From Palsa-513 sp050010595 (GTDB taxonomy: Bacteria > Actinomycetota > Thermoleophilia > Solirubrobacterales > Solirubrobacteraceae), in NCBI GenBank assembly GCA_050010595.1, contig JBEKKS010000012.1, forward strand, positions 1 to 64,000: 64,000 nt of DNA, read 5' to 3'. Shown here in pieces: positions 16,467 through 24,658 of this stretch. How positions within the stretch are numbered: the stretch's first letter is position 1; each line of letters starts with the position of its first letter. A program made the translations under genes and the position numbers. The notes under the pieces are model-generated. The model searched no databases and was not told the origin of the DNA. It was given only the letters and a program-made list of their open reading frames with translations.

Positions 16467-17074
16467 TCAACCCGGTGGCATCGACGACGGCCAGGCTGGT
16501 GCGTGGCGTGTTCGCTCAATCGCGCGATAAACGGTGGAGCGCGCGACGCCGAACAGTTCCGCCACCTCACTGGGGGTCTTCTCCCCCGCCGCGTACAGCG
16601 AGGCGAGGTGCGCTTCCTGCGCCGGTTTGAGCTTCGGCTGGCGGCCGCGGAGCTTGCCGGCGGCGCGCGCGATCGCCATGCCTTCACGGGTGCGCATCCT
16701 GATCAGGTCGCTCTCGAACTCGGCGATCATCGCGAGCATCTTGAACAACAGCCGCCCCGCTGGATCGGTCGGGTCGTGGACTGACCCGCCGAGGTTGAGT
16801 TTTACCTGCCGGGCCGTTAGCTCGTCTGCGATATCCGTGCGTCGGGGAGCGAACGTGCGAGCCGGTCGAGCTTGGTGACGACGAGCGTGTCGCCGGCGCG
16901 GCAAGCGGCGAGCGCTTCACGCAACCCCGGCCGCTCACGGTTAGTGCCGGTGAGACCGTGATCGACGTAGATCCGCTCCGGAGCAATGCCGAGCGCCTCG
17001 AGCGCGTTGCCTTGCGCCGTCAGATCCTGCTCATCGGTCGAGACCCGGGCGTAGCCGATCTTGATGCCCTGCAT
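16467..17074 (-). pseudogene. Serine recombinase (resolvase/invertase), frameshifted
   Basis: The N-terminal part (MQGIKIGYARVSTDEQDLTA, catalytic Ser about residue 12, then VVTKLDRLARSLPDAR) shifts frame near 16835. The second part (DIADELTARQVKLNLGGSVH, LLFKMLAMIAEFESDLI, and a Hin-like HTH with EVAELFGVARSTVYRAIE) continues in another frame. Adding one G after the codons for DAR restores a single protein of about 202 residues. The gene therefore looks inactivated by one deleted base in a G-run, unless it is a sequencing error. Both resolvase halves are complete, so decay is recent. No terminal inverted repeats were seen around it. Confidence 0.8.
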
Positions 17075-17341
17075 CCCGACAGTATGGGTGTCCCAGATGA
17101 CGCACCATGACGGGATTCCAATTCGAACGGGTCTATTGGGACACTCGAGGTCCCGCAAACATTGGCTCGCTTGGAGCAGGCGCCCGCGTCAAGTGCCGTC
17201 CCAGCAGCCGTTCCGCTTCCGGGTCTACTAGCGTCGTCTGGCAGCCGTCACTACCACGCCAGGGCAGCCCGAAGAGCAGACCCCGCTGCCGGGCTCCACG
17301 GTTCACTCCACCGCGACCGTCACCCGTCACCCCACTGCGCT

Positions 17342-17353
17342 TAGCTTCCAGCC
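17342..17353 (+). promoter_or_regulatory. Leaderless promoter (-10 TAGCTT)
   Basis: TAGCTT ends 6 nt before the ATG of the RibD-like reductase, so transcription would start at or next to the start codon. No ribosome site is present. Confidence 0.5.
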
Positions 17354-17920
17354 ATGCTGATCTATTCCATGAGCGTCTCGCTGGACGGTTTTATCGCCGA
17401 TCGCGACGGCGCGTTCGCGGGGTGGACGGCCCCGACCGACGAGCAGTTTCGTTTCCACCTCGAGCAGACCCGTGAGCTTGGGGGCTGTCTGCTGGGACGC
17501 AGGCTCTACGAGACGATGCTCGTGTGGGAGACGGATCCGTCGCTGCGCGAGAGCGAGCTCTACGCCGCGTTCGCCGAGGTCTGGTGCGCTATCCCGAAGG
17601 TCGTGTTCAGCCGCACGCTCGACAGCGTTCAGGGCAACGCCCGGCTCGCCAACGCGTCGCTGGCCGATGAGGCCGCGGCGGCGCTCGGCGCGACGGACAA
17701 GGACGTCTCGATCGGCGGTGCCGGCCTGGCCGGCGCGGCGATCGGGCTCGGCCTCGTTGACGAGGTGCGCGCGTTCCGTACTCCGGTCATCGTCGGTGGC
17801 GGCACGCCGTTCCTGCCGGCGGTCACCGAGGACGTTTCGCTGGAGCTGGTCGAGACTCGGACGTTCGGCACGCGCGTGATCTACGAGCGCTACCGGCGCT
17901 CCCGCAACGAATCCGACTGA
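17354..17920 (+). CDS. Dihydrofolate reductase family protein (RibD C-terminal domain)
   Basis: The 188-residue protein begins LIYSMSVSLDGFIADRDG, the hallmark of the RibD C-terminal/YyaP-YwjB reductase group. GGCLLGRRLYETM, then VVFSRTLDSV, VSIGGAGLAGAAIGLGLVDE and PVIVGGGTPFLPA cover the NADPH-binding sheet. Such proteins are NADPH reductases of mostly unknown substrate. It appears to be a single-gene unit with a leaderless start. Confidence 0.88.
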   Translation: MLIYSMSVSLDGFIADRDGAFAGWTAPTDEQFRFHLEQTRELGGCLLGRRLYETMLVWETDPSLRESELYAAFAEVWCAIPKVVFSRTLDSVQGNARLANASLADEAAAALGATDKDVSIGGAGLAGAAIGLGLVDEVRAFRTPVIVGGGTPFLPAVTEDVSLELVETRTFGTRVIYERYRRSRNESD

Positions 17921-18121
17921 CACGACCGTCGGCGATCTGGTGGGCGCCCCGGCCGACGAGATCCGAGCTGCTGTCCGGCAAGCCGCTCGGCTTATGGGCC
18001 CTTCGGGCCGGTGGTTTGGAGCCTGCAGCGAGCCTCGAGTGGTCACAAGATGGGGCGTCTTCTGCAAGTGCCAGGCGTGGACCAGTTTCGTGCGAGCGAC
18101 CGGGCAGCGAGGCGGCGGCCA

Positions 18122-18511
18122 ATGGCGTCGGCCGACTATCTCGTTGGGCCTGTCGATCTTCAGACACCGTCAGCGAGGCCGGTGGCCCACGATGTTCGCG
18201 ACGATCTCGATCTTCGTGCGGTTCGCTGCCTGCTCGTGCTCGGCGAGGAGCGCCACTATGGTCGCGCGGCGGAACGGCTGCATCTGAGCCAGCCCGGCTT
18301 GAGCCGGGCAATCGCTGCCCTCGAGCGGAGTGTCGGGGCACCGCTGGTTCTGCGCAGCTCGCGCCCCGTCGGGCTGACGCGAGAGGGCGAGGTTCTCGCT
18401 TGGCATGGGCGCCGTCTGCTCGCCCAGCAGCGGGCCGCCTTCGAACAGCTGGCCGCAGTGAAGAATGCGGTCCGGAGCATCGAGGCAAGCTCCGAGCCGC
18501 GCGCAGGCTGA
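18122..18511 (+). CDS. LysR-type regulator, DNA-binding domain only
   Basis: The 129-residue product contains the LysR winged helix: LRAVRCLLVLGEERHYGRAA, ERLHLSQPGLSRAIAALERS, VGAPLVLRSS and PVGLTREGEVLAWHGRRLL. It stops after the linker helix; a full LysR protein has a further 200-residue effector domain, and none is found downstream. So this is either a truncated gene or a stand-alone DNA-binding protein. The start is ATG 18122 or GTG 18182, and the latter fits the family better. A dyad with T-N11-A character lies just downstream. Confidence 0.75.
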   Translation: MASADYLVGPVDLQTPSARPVAHDVRDDLDLRAVRCLLVLGEERHYGRAAERLHLSQPGLSRAIAALERSVGAPLVLRSSRPVGLTREGEVLAWHGRRLLAQQRAAFEQLAAVKNAVRSIEASSEPRAG

Positions 18512-18538
18512 ATAATCGCGTGCCGGCAAACGCAGCGT

Positions 18539-18557
18539 TTATGCGACTTTCGCATAA
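18539..18557. promoter_or_regulatory. LysR-like operator dyad
   Basis: TTATGCGA and TCGCATAA form a perfect 8-bp dyad separated by CTT, giving the T-N11-A spacing typical of LysR sites. It sits 14 nt before a TTGACA box. Binding by the neighbouring LysR fragment is inference. Confidence 0.45.
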
Positions 18558-18571
18558 CGACGCGACTCACC

Positions 18572-18600
18572 TTGACATCACTCAGAGCACGGGCTTGGAT
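18572..18600 (+). promoter_or_regulatory. Possible promoter for the secreted-protein pair
   Basis: TTGACA (18572-18577) is a perfect -35 box; 17 nt later TTGGAT (18595-18600) is a weak -10. The promoter would read into the GTG at 18664, with a leader of about 60 nt. Confidence 0.4.
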
Positions 18601-18663
18601 GGCTTCACCGTCACACGGCGGTAACGGCGAGCGATTGTTCGGTGGTGCGGTATTCCTCCTCGG

Positions 18664-19269
18664 GTGGGTAGGCGCAGGCTCGCGATTCTTGCGGTAGCTG
18701 CCGCCGTCGGCGTTGTGTGCGCGGCTGCTGCCGTCACGACGTTCCCGCTGACCCCGACGAGATCGGTCGCAGCCGACCTGGCAACACCCACAGCCGATTA
18801 CGCCGTCTTCAGCGCGCCAGCCGGCAGCTCCGAGACCATGCCGGCCAACCTGTTGGCACAACAGACTGCGGGCGCGGAGATTCGCCAACAGCCGACAACC
18901 GTGCCCGGAATGCTTGCTTGGGCGGTTGCCGGCGATGGCCAGCTGTGCATCGCCGAGTCAACATCTGGGGGCGCGGGCTCGCAGGCGTGCGCACCAGCCG
19001 CGACGCTGACGGCAACCGGCGACCTTCTGTACACGGCGACCGCGCAGGGCACGGCGAGTACCGATTCGGATCAGGTTGACCTGCTAGCCGGGCTGGCACC
19101 GGACGGGGTGAGCTCTGTGACTGTGAGCTTCGCTGATGCACCGACTGTGCAGGTGCCAGTCAGCGACAACGGCTTCCAGCTCCAAACCGCGCAGCTGGTC
19201 ACGATCACGAGCCTCTCATGGGAGGACGCACATGGCGTCAGCGAGACGCAGGCGGTCGGCGCGCCATGA
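18664..19269 (+). CDS. Secreted protein of unknown function
   Basis: The 201-residue product has a typical signal sequence (MGRRRLAILAVAAAVGVVCA, then AAAVTTFPL). The mature part is acidic and threonine-rich with one CIAESTSGGAGSQAC cysteine pair and no charged repeats. It shares a 4-nt ATGA overlap with the next gene, so the two secreted proteins are translated together. No family recognised. Confidence 0.7.
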   Translation: MGRRRLAILAVAAAVGVVCAAAAVTTFPLTPTRSVAADLATPTADYAVFSAPAGSSETMPANLLAQQTAGAEIRQQPTTVPGMLAWAVAGDGQLCIAESTSGGAGSQACAPAATLTATGDLLYTATAQGTASTDSDQVDLLAGLAPDGVSSVTVSFADAPTVQVPVSDNGFQLQTAQLVTITSLSWEDAHGVSETQAVGAP

Positions 19270-19643
19270 GGATCCGGACGGTGTTGGCTTGCCTCGGCGC
19301 CAGCGCCGTGTTGGCGCTTGTCGGCTCGGCAGTCAGTGTCAGCTCAGCGCAGGCTAGCTCGGGCAACTGGTGCTACAGCGTCTCGCTCTCACAGGGCCAG
19401 GACTGTTACAGCGGCCACGAGAGCAACCTATATGCGATCCACGCATGGTCTGACGATTCGCTCGTGTGGGCGTGGCTCTACAACACGTCTGCATCGCCGT
19501 CGTCGAACTCGGGTTACTGCGAGCCTGCCGGCTGCACTGAATATCTGAACCTCTCGACCGGTGGCTACGGATACCAGGAGCTCGAGGCGTACAGCGAGCC
19601 ATACGCTAACCCGGACTGGTTCTTCGGGACCTGGAACAGCTAG
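19266..19643 (+). CDS. Small secreted cysteine-containing protein
   Basis: The 125-residue protein has a signal sequence (MRIRTVLACLGASAVLALVG, ending SSAQA). The mature part of about 90 residues is rich in Tyr, Ser and Trp with four cysteines (NWCYSVSL, GQDCYSG, GYCEPAGCTEY), consistent with two disulfides. It starts within the last codons of the previous gene. Function unknown. Confidence 0.75.
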   Translation: MRIRTVLACLGASAVLALVGSAVSVSSAQASSGNWCYSVSLSQGQDCYSGHESNLYAIHAWSDDSLVWAWLYNTSASPSSNSGYCEPAGCTEYLNLSTGGYGYQELEAYSEPYANPDWFFGTWNS

Positions 19644-19742
19644 AACGCGCCGCCTCGCCGCGGACGCTCTGGTTGGAGGCGACCGGCTCCGGTGCTTGCG
19701 GAGTTCGTCACAAGCTCGCCCGAAAGGTACAAGTACTTCACG

Positions 19743-20288
19743 ATGGTGGCCTCGGGCCCTCGGCGTGATGACGCGGCGCTGCTCTCGGGCGGCCCCGAGG
19801 ACTTCGGGCTCTTCTACGCCAGGCACGAGGCGCCGATCCTGCGCTTCTTCATGCGCAGGGTGCGTGGGGTAGACGCAGCCGCGGACCTCTGCGCGGAGAC
19901 GTTCGCCCGGGCACTCGAGAGCCGCCGTACGTTCGATCCAGGGCTCGGCGAGGCGCGAGCCTGGCTGTTCGGCATAGCGCGTCACGTACTGGCGCAGAGC
20001 CTCACGAGCGGGCGCGTTCGCGACGAGACGCGCGTGCGACTCCAGCTCGAACCGCTCGTCATCGACGACGAGAGCATCACGCGGCTCTCTGAGCTGGCCG
20101 ACGACGTCGCCGTGCAGGCGCTCCAGGAGCTACCCGGAGAGCAGCGCGAGGCGATCACGAGGCGCGTTCTCGAGGAGCGCGAGTACAGCGAGCTCGCCGT
20201 CGAGCTCGAGTGCTCGGAGAGCGTCATCCGCAAGCGCGTCAGCCGCGGCCTGCGAGCGCTGCGCGAACGATTGGAGGGGACGACATGA
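19743..20288 (+). CDS. RNA polymerase sigma factor, ECF type
   Basis: The protein of about 181 residues has sigma region 2 (FYARHEAPILRFFMRRV to RAWLFGIARHVLA) and region 4 with an HTH (LQELPGEQREAITRRVLEER, YSELAVELECSESVIRKRVS). ATG 19743 is used; GTG 19692 in the same frame is an alternative. The downstream gene overlaps by 4 nt and is membrane-anchored, as an anti-sigma partner would be, though it lacks a zinc-anti-sigma motif. Confidence 0.9.
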   Translation: MVASGPRRDDAALLSGGPEDFGLFYARHEAPILRFFMRRVRGVDAAADLCAETFARALESRRTFDPGLGEARAWLFGIARHVLAQSLTSGRVRDETRVRLQLEPLVIDDESITRLSELADDVAVQALQELPGEQREAITRRVLEEREYSELAVELECSESVIRKRVSRGLRALRERLEGTT

Positions 20289-21205
20289 CCTACCTACCTG
20301 ACCTGCAGCGAATCCTCGTCGAGGGTGCTGCGCGCCTCGAGCAGACCCAGTTCGAGACCAGCGCTGCTCCGGTAATCCGTATACGCCGCCGCGGCCGTCT
20401 CGCCGGCGTGCTCCATCGCCTCACGCGGGGCAGGCTCTTCGTCTTCGCTGGTGTCGGGCTCTTGGCCGCCGGCACGGCAGCGGCCGCGATCGTGGAGCTC
20501 ACCGGGCGCCAATCAGCGCCGCCGGCCGGCCACCTCTCGAGTCAGGCCGGTCGCGGGAGCAGCCTCCAAGTTGGTGGCGGCAACTACGCCGTGAGCGTGA
20601 CGCCGGATCGGCAGGCGGGCGGCGTTGGCTTGTGTGTTAGCGCCCGAGCTGATGTGGTCGGACCGATCGGCAACACGCGTGCCCTGCGGGCAGCGCTCTC
20701 TGCTCGCCGCGCGCAGCTCGAGACACGGTTGAGCGAGCGCTCGCTTTCGCCCCAAGCGCGATCGACGCTCGAACACGAGGCGGACGTCGTGATTCCCGGC
20801 CTCCTCGAGGGTCTGACGACACCCAACGGTTTGCGCAACTCCTCGACGCTGCGCTCCGCCTACCGCAAGGTCCTCGGCGCTAGCAGTAGCGAAGCGTCGC
20901 GCTGCGGCATCGTGGCCAAGCCCGGGAGCCCGATCGTCGCTGAGTTCGGCCAGTCCTCGACGGGCGGCAGCGGCGCGGCAACTGTCCACACCGCGATCCT
21001 CGTGTTCATCACAGAGCCCCAGGTCATGGGCGTCCGTGCGTCCCCGTCGCTGACGCTCCTAACGCGCAGGAGCCCGCAACTCCCGCGCCGCGAGCGAATC
21101 GCGATAGCCGTCCAGCAGACCGTCGGCAGGCCGACGCAGCTGCCGCTCGGACCGCGCGCTCCCGCGCCCGTCGCGCTCGACAGCCAAGGCCGCGTCATCA
21201 AGTAA
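20285..21205 (+). CDS. Single-TM protein, partner of the ECF sigma factor
   Basis: The 306-residue product has a cytoplasmic N-terminus of about 45 residues (MTYLPDLQRILVEGAARLEQ), a membrane helix (LFVFAGVGLLAAGTAAAAIV) and a large outside domain. The ATG overlaps the sigma stop (ATGA) and follows GGAGGGG. Its short cytoplasmic part has no HxxxCxxC zinc motif, so it is not a classical ZAS anti-sigma factor. It could act on the sigma factor by another route, or simply be its target gene. Inference from position only. Confidence 0.7.
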   Translation: MTYLPDLQRILVEGAARLEQTQFETSAAPVIRIRRRGRLAGVLHRLTRGRLFVFAGVGLLAAGTAAAAIVELTGRQSAPPAGHLSSQAGRGSSLQVGGGNYAVSVTPDRQAGGVGLCVSARADVVGPIGNTRALRAALSARRAQLETRLSERSLSPQARSTLEHEADVVIPGLLEGLTTPNGLRNSSTLRSAYRKVLGASSSEASRCGIVAKPGSPIVAEFGQSSTGGSGAATVHTAILVFITEPQVMGVRASPSLTLLTRRSPQLPRRERIAIAVQQTVGRPTQLPLGPRAPAPVALDSQGRVIK

Positions 21206-21274
21206 GCCCGGCAGCTCGCGTCGTCGAACCGCTCGTGCGCCGCCGGCCAGGCGTGACCGCCAAACTGCCAGCGG

Positions 21275-23659
21275 ATGTTCGTCCTCGCAACAGTCGCATA
21301 CCCGTGGCTGCTCGAGCTTCTCTGCGTCGGCGCCGGGTTGCTTGTCGACCGGCTCAGCGGGCGCTTCGTCCCAGCCGTCCTGCTCCCGGCGCTCGGCGCA
21401 GCGACCCTGATCGCGCTCTCGCAGCTGACGACCTACACGCCGACCACGGCTCCGCTGACGCCGCTCTTGCTCGCGCTGGTTGGCGCGAGCGGCATCGCGC
21501 TCGAGTGGCGACGGATCTGGCGGGCTGTGCGCCGACCGGCCTCGCGTCGCTGGCAGTTGTGGCTGCCGGCGATCGTCTACTGCGTCGCGCTCGCACCGGT
21601 GCTCGCGTCCGGCGAGGTGTCGTTCTCGGCCTACAACGTCCTGACCGACTCGGCGTTTCACATGATGGGGGCCGATTACCTGATCCGCCACGGGCAGGAC
21701 TACGCGCACATCGATTTGCGCAATTCCTACGGTCAGTATCTGCACGCGTACTACGGCACCGGCTACCCGTCGGGAGTGGACACCCTTTTCGGCGGCTCCG
21801 CCTTCATCCTCGGCGTGCCGCTGATCTGGGCATTCCAGCCCTTCACGGCTTTCATCCTCGCGCTTGCTGCGGGTCCGGCGTGGTTGCTTGCGCGTCGAGC
21901 CGGTCTCAGCGGGATCTGGGCTGCGCTGGCCGGCCTGACCGCGACCGTTCCGGCACTCGTCTACGCCTACGGCCTGATCGGCTCGATCAAGGAGATCACG
22001 GGCCTGGCGCTGCTGCTGAGCCTCGGCGCGCTCGTCGTCATGCACGAGCGCTGGCTGACCGGTCCACCGCGTCGCGCGTTGCCGTTCGCGCTGATCGCTG
22101 CGGCCGGCGTCTCGGTGCTCGGGATCGGGTTCGGCGCCTGGATCCTCGCGTGCGCGGTCCCGCTCGCCGCCGTTGTCGTCTACGAGGTCGCGCAGCGTCG
22201 CCGGCGAGTCCGCGACGTTCTGCTGCTCGTGCTCGCCGGAGTCGGCGTCGCCGCGGTCGCCGCGTGGCCTACCTGGAGCCACGCGTCTGCGGCCGTTCAG
22301 AGCGCCAGCTCGATCGCGACGACTCACAGCCCCGGCAACCTGACGACTCCGCTGCAGCTCGTTCAGGTGTTCGGAACCTGGCTCAGCGGCCTCTACACCT
22401 CCTCGCCTCGAGGTACCAACGCAGTTCTCAGCTATGCGGCGATCGCAGTTACCGCGGTGCTTGCGCTGGCAGGTGCAAATCACCTGCGCCAGAACCGCGA
22501 GCACGTGCTCGGCGGTTGGATCGCAGCGCTGGTCGTACTGCTTGCGGTCGTGCTCGCCTACGCGACGACCTGGGTCGATGCGAAGACGCTGATGCTGAGC
22601 TCGCCGCTCGTGCTGCTGCTCGCCTGGAGCGGTATCGCCGTGATACTCCAAGCGGGCAACAAGCCGGTCGCCTGCGTGTTCGCCTTGTTGCTGACGGCCG
22701 GCGTCATCGCTTCAGACGTGATGCAGTACCGCGCCACGGATCTCGCTCCGCCGGCGCGCTATGCCGAGCTCGCCTCGCTTGACACGCGCTTCGCGGGGCG
22801 CGGGCCGACGCTCTTCACCGATTGGGACGAGTACGCGCTCTACGTGCTGCGCGACCTCGACGTCGGCGGCCCGAACTTCCTCTTCCCGCCGCCGGCTCTC
22901 GCGCACCTTGCGTCCACCCACAGCGCCCCGATCAACCTCGACGGCATCGCGCCGCGCAAGCTCCTCGCCTACCCGCTGATCATCACGCGCGTCGATCCGG
23001 TTGCCAGCCGGCCCGCTGCCGCTTACCGCCTGCTCTGGCGGGGAACCTACTACGAGGTGTGGGGCCGCCAGCGGGGCGCACCGGCGGCGCTCGTGCACCT
23101 TGGGCTTTACGCTAGCCGGGGCGTGCGCTGCCGCCGTGTCGAGCCCGTCGCTGCGGTTGCGGCGCGTTACGGCGGCCACCTGGTCGTGGCGCTCGCACCG
23201 CAGATCGTCAACGTCCGGCTGAACAGTCCCTCGCCTGCGGGCTCATACGTCAACGGTCAGCTCGAGCTGACCTCCGATTCCGCCGGCGCGAGCGTGACGT
23301 TCCGGGTGCCTCGCAGCGGCGCATGGGACCTTTGGCTGCGGGGCGAGATCATGCCGACGGTCGCGGTGCGCGTTGACGGGCGCCTGGTGGGGAGGCTCGC
23401 CGACCAGCTTGCCGGCAACGACTTCAACCCCGACACGATCGGACCGCTGCGTCTGGACCTGCGGGCCGGCGGCCATCGGCTCTCCTTCGCGGCGGCGGGC
23501 TCGAGTCTCGCTCCCGGAGCGACCGGCGATGCGAGCCTCGCGCGCGTCTTCCTCACAACTGCGGCGGGCGCTCGTCAGGAGGTGCTTCGCGCGGTCCGCG
23601 CAAGCGCCTGGCGATCCCTGTGCGGCGGTCACTTCGACTGGATCGAGGCAGTTCGCTGA
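21275..23659 (+). CDS. Large multi-spanning membrane protein, GT-C glycosyltransferase-like
   Basis: The 794-residue protein has about a dozen membrane helices in its first 500 residues. After helix 4 comes an outside loop with SAYNVLTDSAFHMMGADYLI and LHAYYGTGYPSGVDTLFGG, the type of acidic loop seen in GT-C enzymes. The C-terminal 270 residues are soluble and look like a beta-sandwich (VNVRLNSPSPAGSYVNGQLE, then WDLWLRGEIMPTVAVRVDG), probably sugar-binding. It likely moves a sugar from a lipid carrier to an envelope target, but acceptor and donor are unknown. It follows the sigma pair after 70 nt. Confidence 0.7.
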   Translation: MFVLATVAYPWLLELLCVGAGLLVDRLSGRFVPAVLLPALGAATLIALSQLTTYTPTTAPLTPLLLALVGASGIALEWRRIWRAVRRPASRRWQLWLPAIVYCVALAPVLASGEVSFSAYNVLTDSAFHMMGADYLIRHGQDYAHIDLRNSYGQYLHAYYGTGYPSGVDTLFGGSAFILGVPLIWAFQPFTAFILALAAGPAWLLARRAGLSGIWAALAGLTATVPALVYAYGLIGSIKEITGLALLLSLGALVVMHERWLTGPPRRALPFALIAAAGVSVLGIGFGAWILACAVPLAAVVVYEVAQRRRRVRDVLLLVLAGVGVAAVAAWPTWSHASAAVQSASSIATTHSPGNLTTPLQLVQVFGTWLSGLYTSSPRGTNAVLSYAAIAVTAVLALAGANHLRQNREHVLGGWIAALVVLLAVVLAYATTWVDAKTLMLSSPLVLLLAWSGIAVILQAGNKPVACVFALLLTAGVIASDVMQYRATDLAPPARYAELASLDTRFAGRGPTLFTDWDEYALYVLRDLDVGGPNFLFPPPALAHLASTHSAPINLDGIAPRKLLAYPLIITRVDPVASRPAAAYRLLWRGTYYEVWGRQRGAPAALVHLGLYASRGVRCRRVEPVAAVAARYGGHLVVALAPQIVNVRLNSPSPAGSYVNGQLELTSDSAGASVTFRVPRSGAWDLWLRGEIMPTVAVRVDGRLVGRLADQLAGNDFNPDTIGPLRLDLRAGGHRLSFAAAGSSLAPGATGDASLARVFLTTAAGARQEVLRAVRASAWRSLCGGHFDWIEAVR

Positions 23660-23710
23660 GCGAAGGCTCGCTGCGCCGGGGGGCTCGCTCTCGCACCGCG
23701 GCCGACGGCA

Positions 23711-23722
23711 TACAGTTCGCCG
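23711..23722 (+). promoter_or_regulatory. Leaderless promoter of aguB (-10 TACAGT)
   Basis: TACAGT ends 6 nt before the ATG at 23723. There is no Shine-Dalgarno sequence. Confidence 0.5.
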
Positions 23723-24658
23723 ATGCAGGAGATCAACGTCCTCGTGGCGCCGCGCGGGCTCGACTCGCCCGCGCGCACGAGACCGCCGGTGCGGGAGCCG
23801 TTGCGGATCGCCGCGCTCCAGCAGCGCTGGCACGCTGATCCCGACGAGCACCGTGAGAGCCTCGCCGCCGGGATCCGGCTCGCCGCGCGCGAAGGAGCGC
23901 AGCTCGTCTGCCTGCAGGAGCTGACGCTGAGCCGCTACTTCGCGGTGCAGTCGGCCGGCGCGGCCGCGGTCGGAGTGGAGCCCGAAGAGGTCCCCGGCGG
24001 ACCGACGTGGCGCTTCGCAAGCGAGCTAGCCCGCGAGACCGGCGTCCACGTTCACGCGTCGCTTTACGAGCGGGCCGACGCGGATGACGGCCTTGGCTTC
24101 AACACGGCGATCGTCGTGGCGCCCGACGGAGCGCTGCTGGTACGCACGCGCAAGCTCCACATCCCGGTCACCGCCGGCTACCACGAGGACCGCTACTTCC
24201 GTCCCGGACCGGCGGGCGATGACGCATTCCCGGTTGTGGCGCTCGCCGACGCGCGCCTCGGCTTCCCGACCTGCTGGGACCAGTGGTTCCCCGAGCTCGC
24301 GCGGGCCTACAGCATCGCCGGGGCTGAGGTGCTCGTCTACCCGACGGCGATCGGCTCGGAGCCCGACCACCCCGAGTTCGACACGCAACCGCTCTGGGAG
24401 CGGGTGATCGTGGGGAACGGGATCGCGAACGGCACGTTCATGGTCGCGGTCAACCGGATCGGGGAGGAGCCGCCGCTGAGCTTCTACGGCTCCTCGTTCA
24501 TCTCGGACCCTTACGGGCGCAAGCTCGTCCAGGCGCCGCGCGACGAGCCGGCGCTGCTCCTCGCCGACCTCGACCTCGACCAGCGCCGCGACTGGCTCGA
24601 GCTGTTTCCGTTCCTGACGACGCGCCGCCCCGACGTCTACCGCACGCTGACGAGTTGA
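23723..24658 (+). CDS. aguB: N-carbamoylputrescine amidase
   Basis: The 311-residue protein is a nitrilase-superfamily carbon-nitrogen hydrolase. It converts N-carbamoylputrescine to putrescine, CO2 and ammonia. The catalytic triad is visible: Glu in LVCLQELTLSRYF (about 65), Lys in VRTRKLHIPVTAGYHEDRYF (about 143) and Cys in GFPTCWDQWFPE (about 183). GSDPDHPE-like EPDHPEFDTQPLWERVI is also typical of the AguB branch. It overlaps the agmatine deiminase gene by 4 nt. It has about 25 extra N-terminal residues before LRIAALQQ, so the start could be internal. Confidence 0.93.
   Translation: MQEINVLVAPRGLDSPARTRPPVREPLRIAALQQRWHADPDEHRESLAAGIRLAAREGAQLVCLQELTLSRYFAVQSAGAAAVGVEPEEVPGGPTWRFASELARETGVHVHASLYERADADDGLGFNTAIVVAPDGALLVRTRKLHIPVTAGYHEDRYFRPGPAGDDAFPVVALADARLGFPTCWDQWFPELARAYSIAGAEVLVYPTAIGSEPDHPEFDTQPLWERVIVGNGIANGTFMVAVNRIGEEPPLSFYGSSFISDPYGRKLVQAPRDEPALLLADLDLDQRRDWLELFPFLTTRRPDVYRTLTS

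Noticed and set aside
21059..22651. Long leftward frame (about 530 codons) opposite the GT-C membrane protein
   Set aside because: Composition is arginine/glutamate/glutamine-rich shadow coding caused by GC-rich third positions of the rightward gene. The rightward frame has clear membrane helices.
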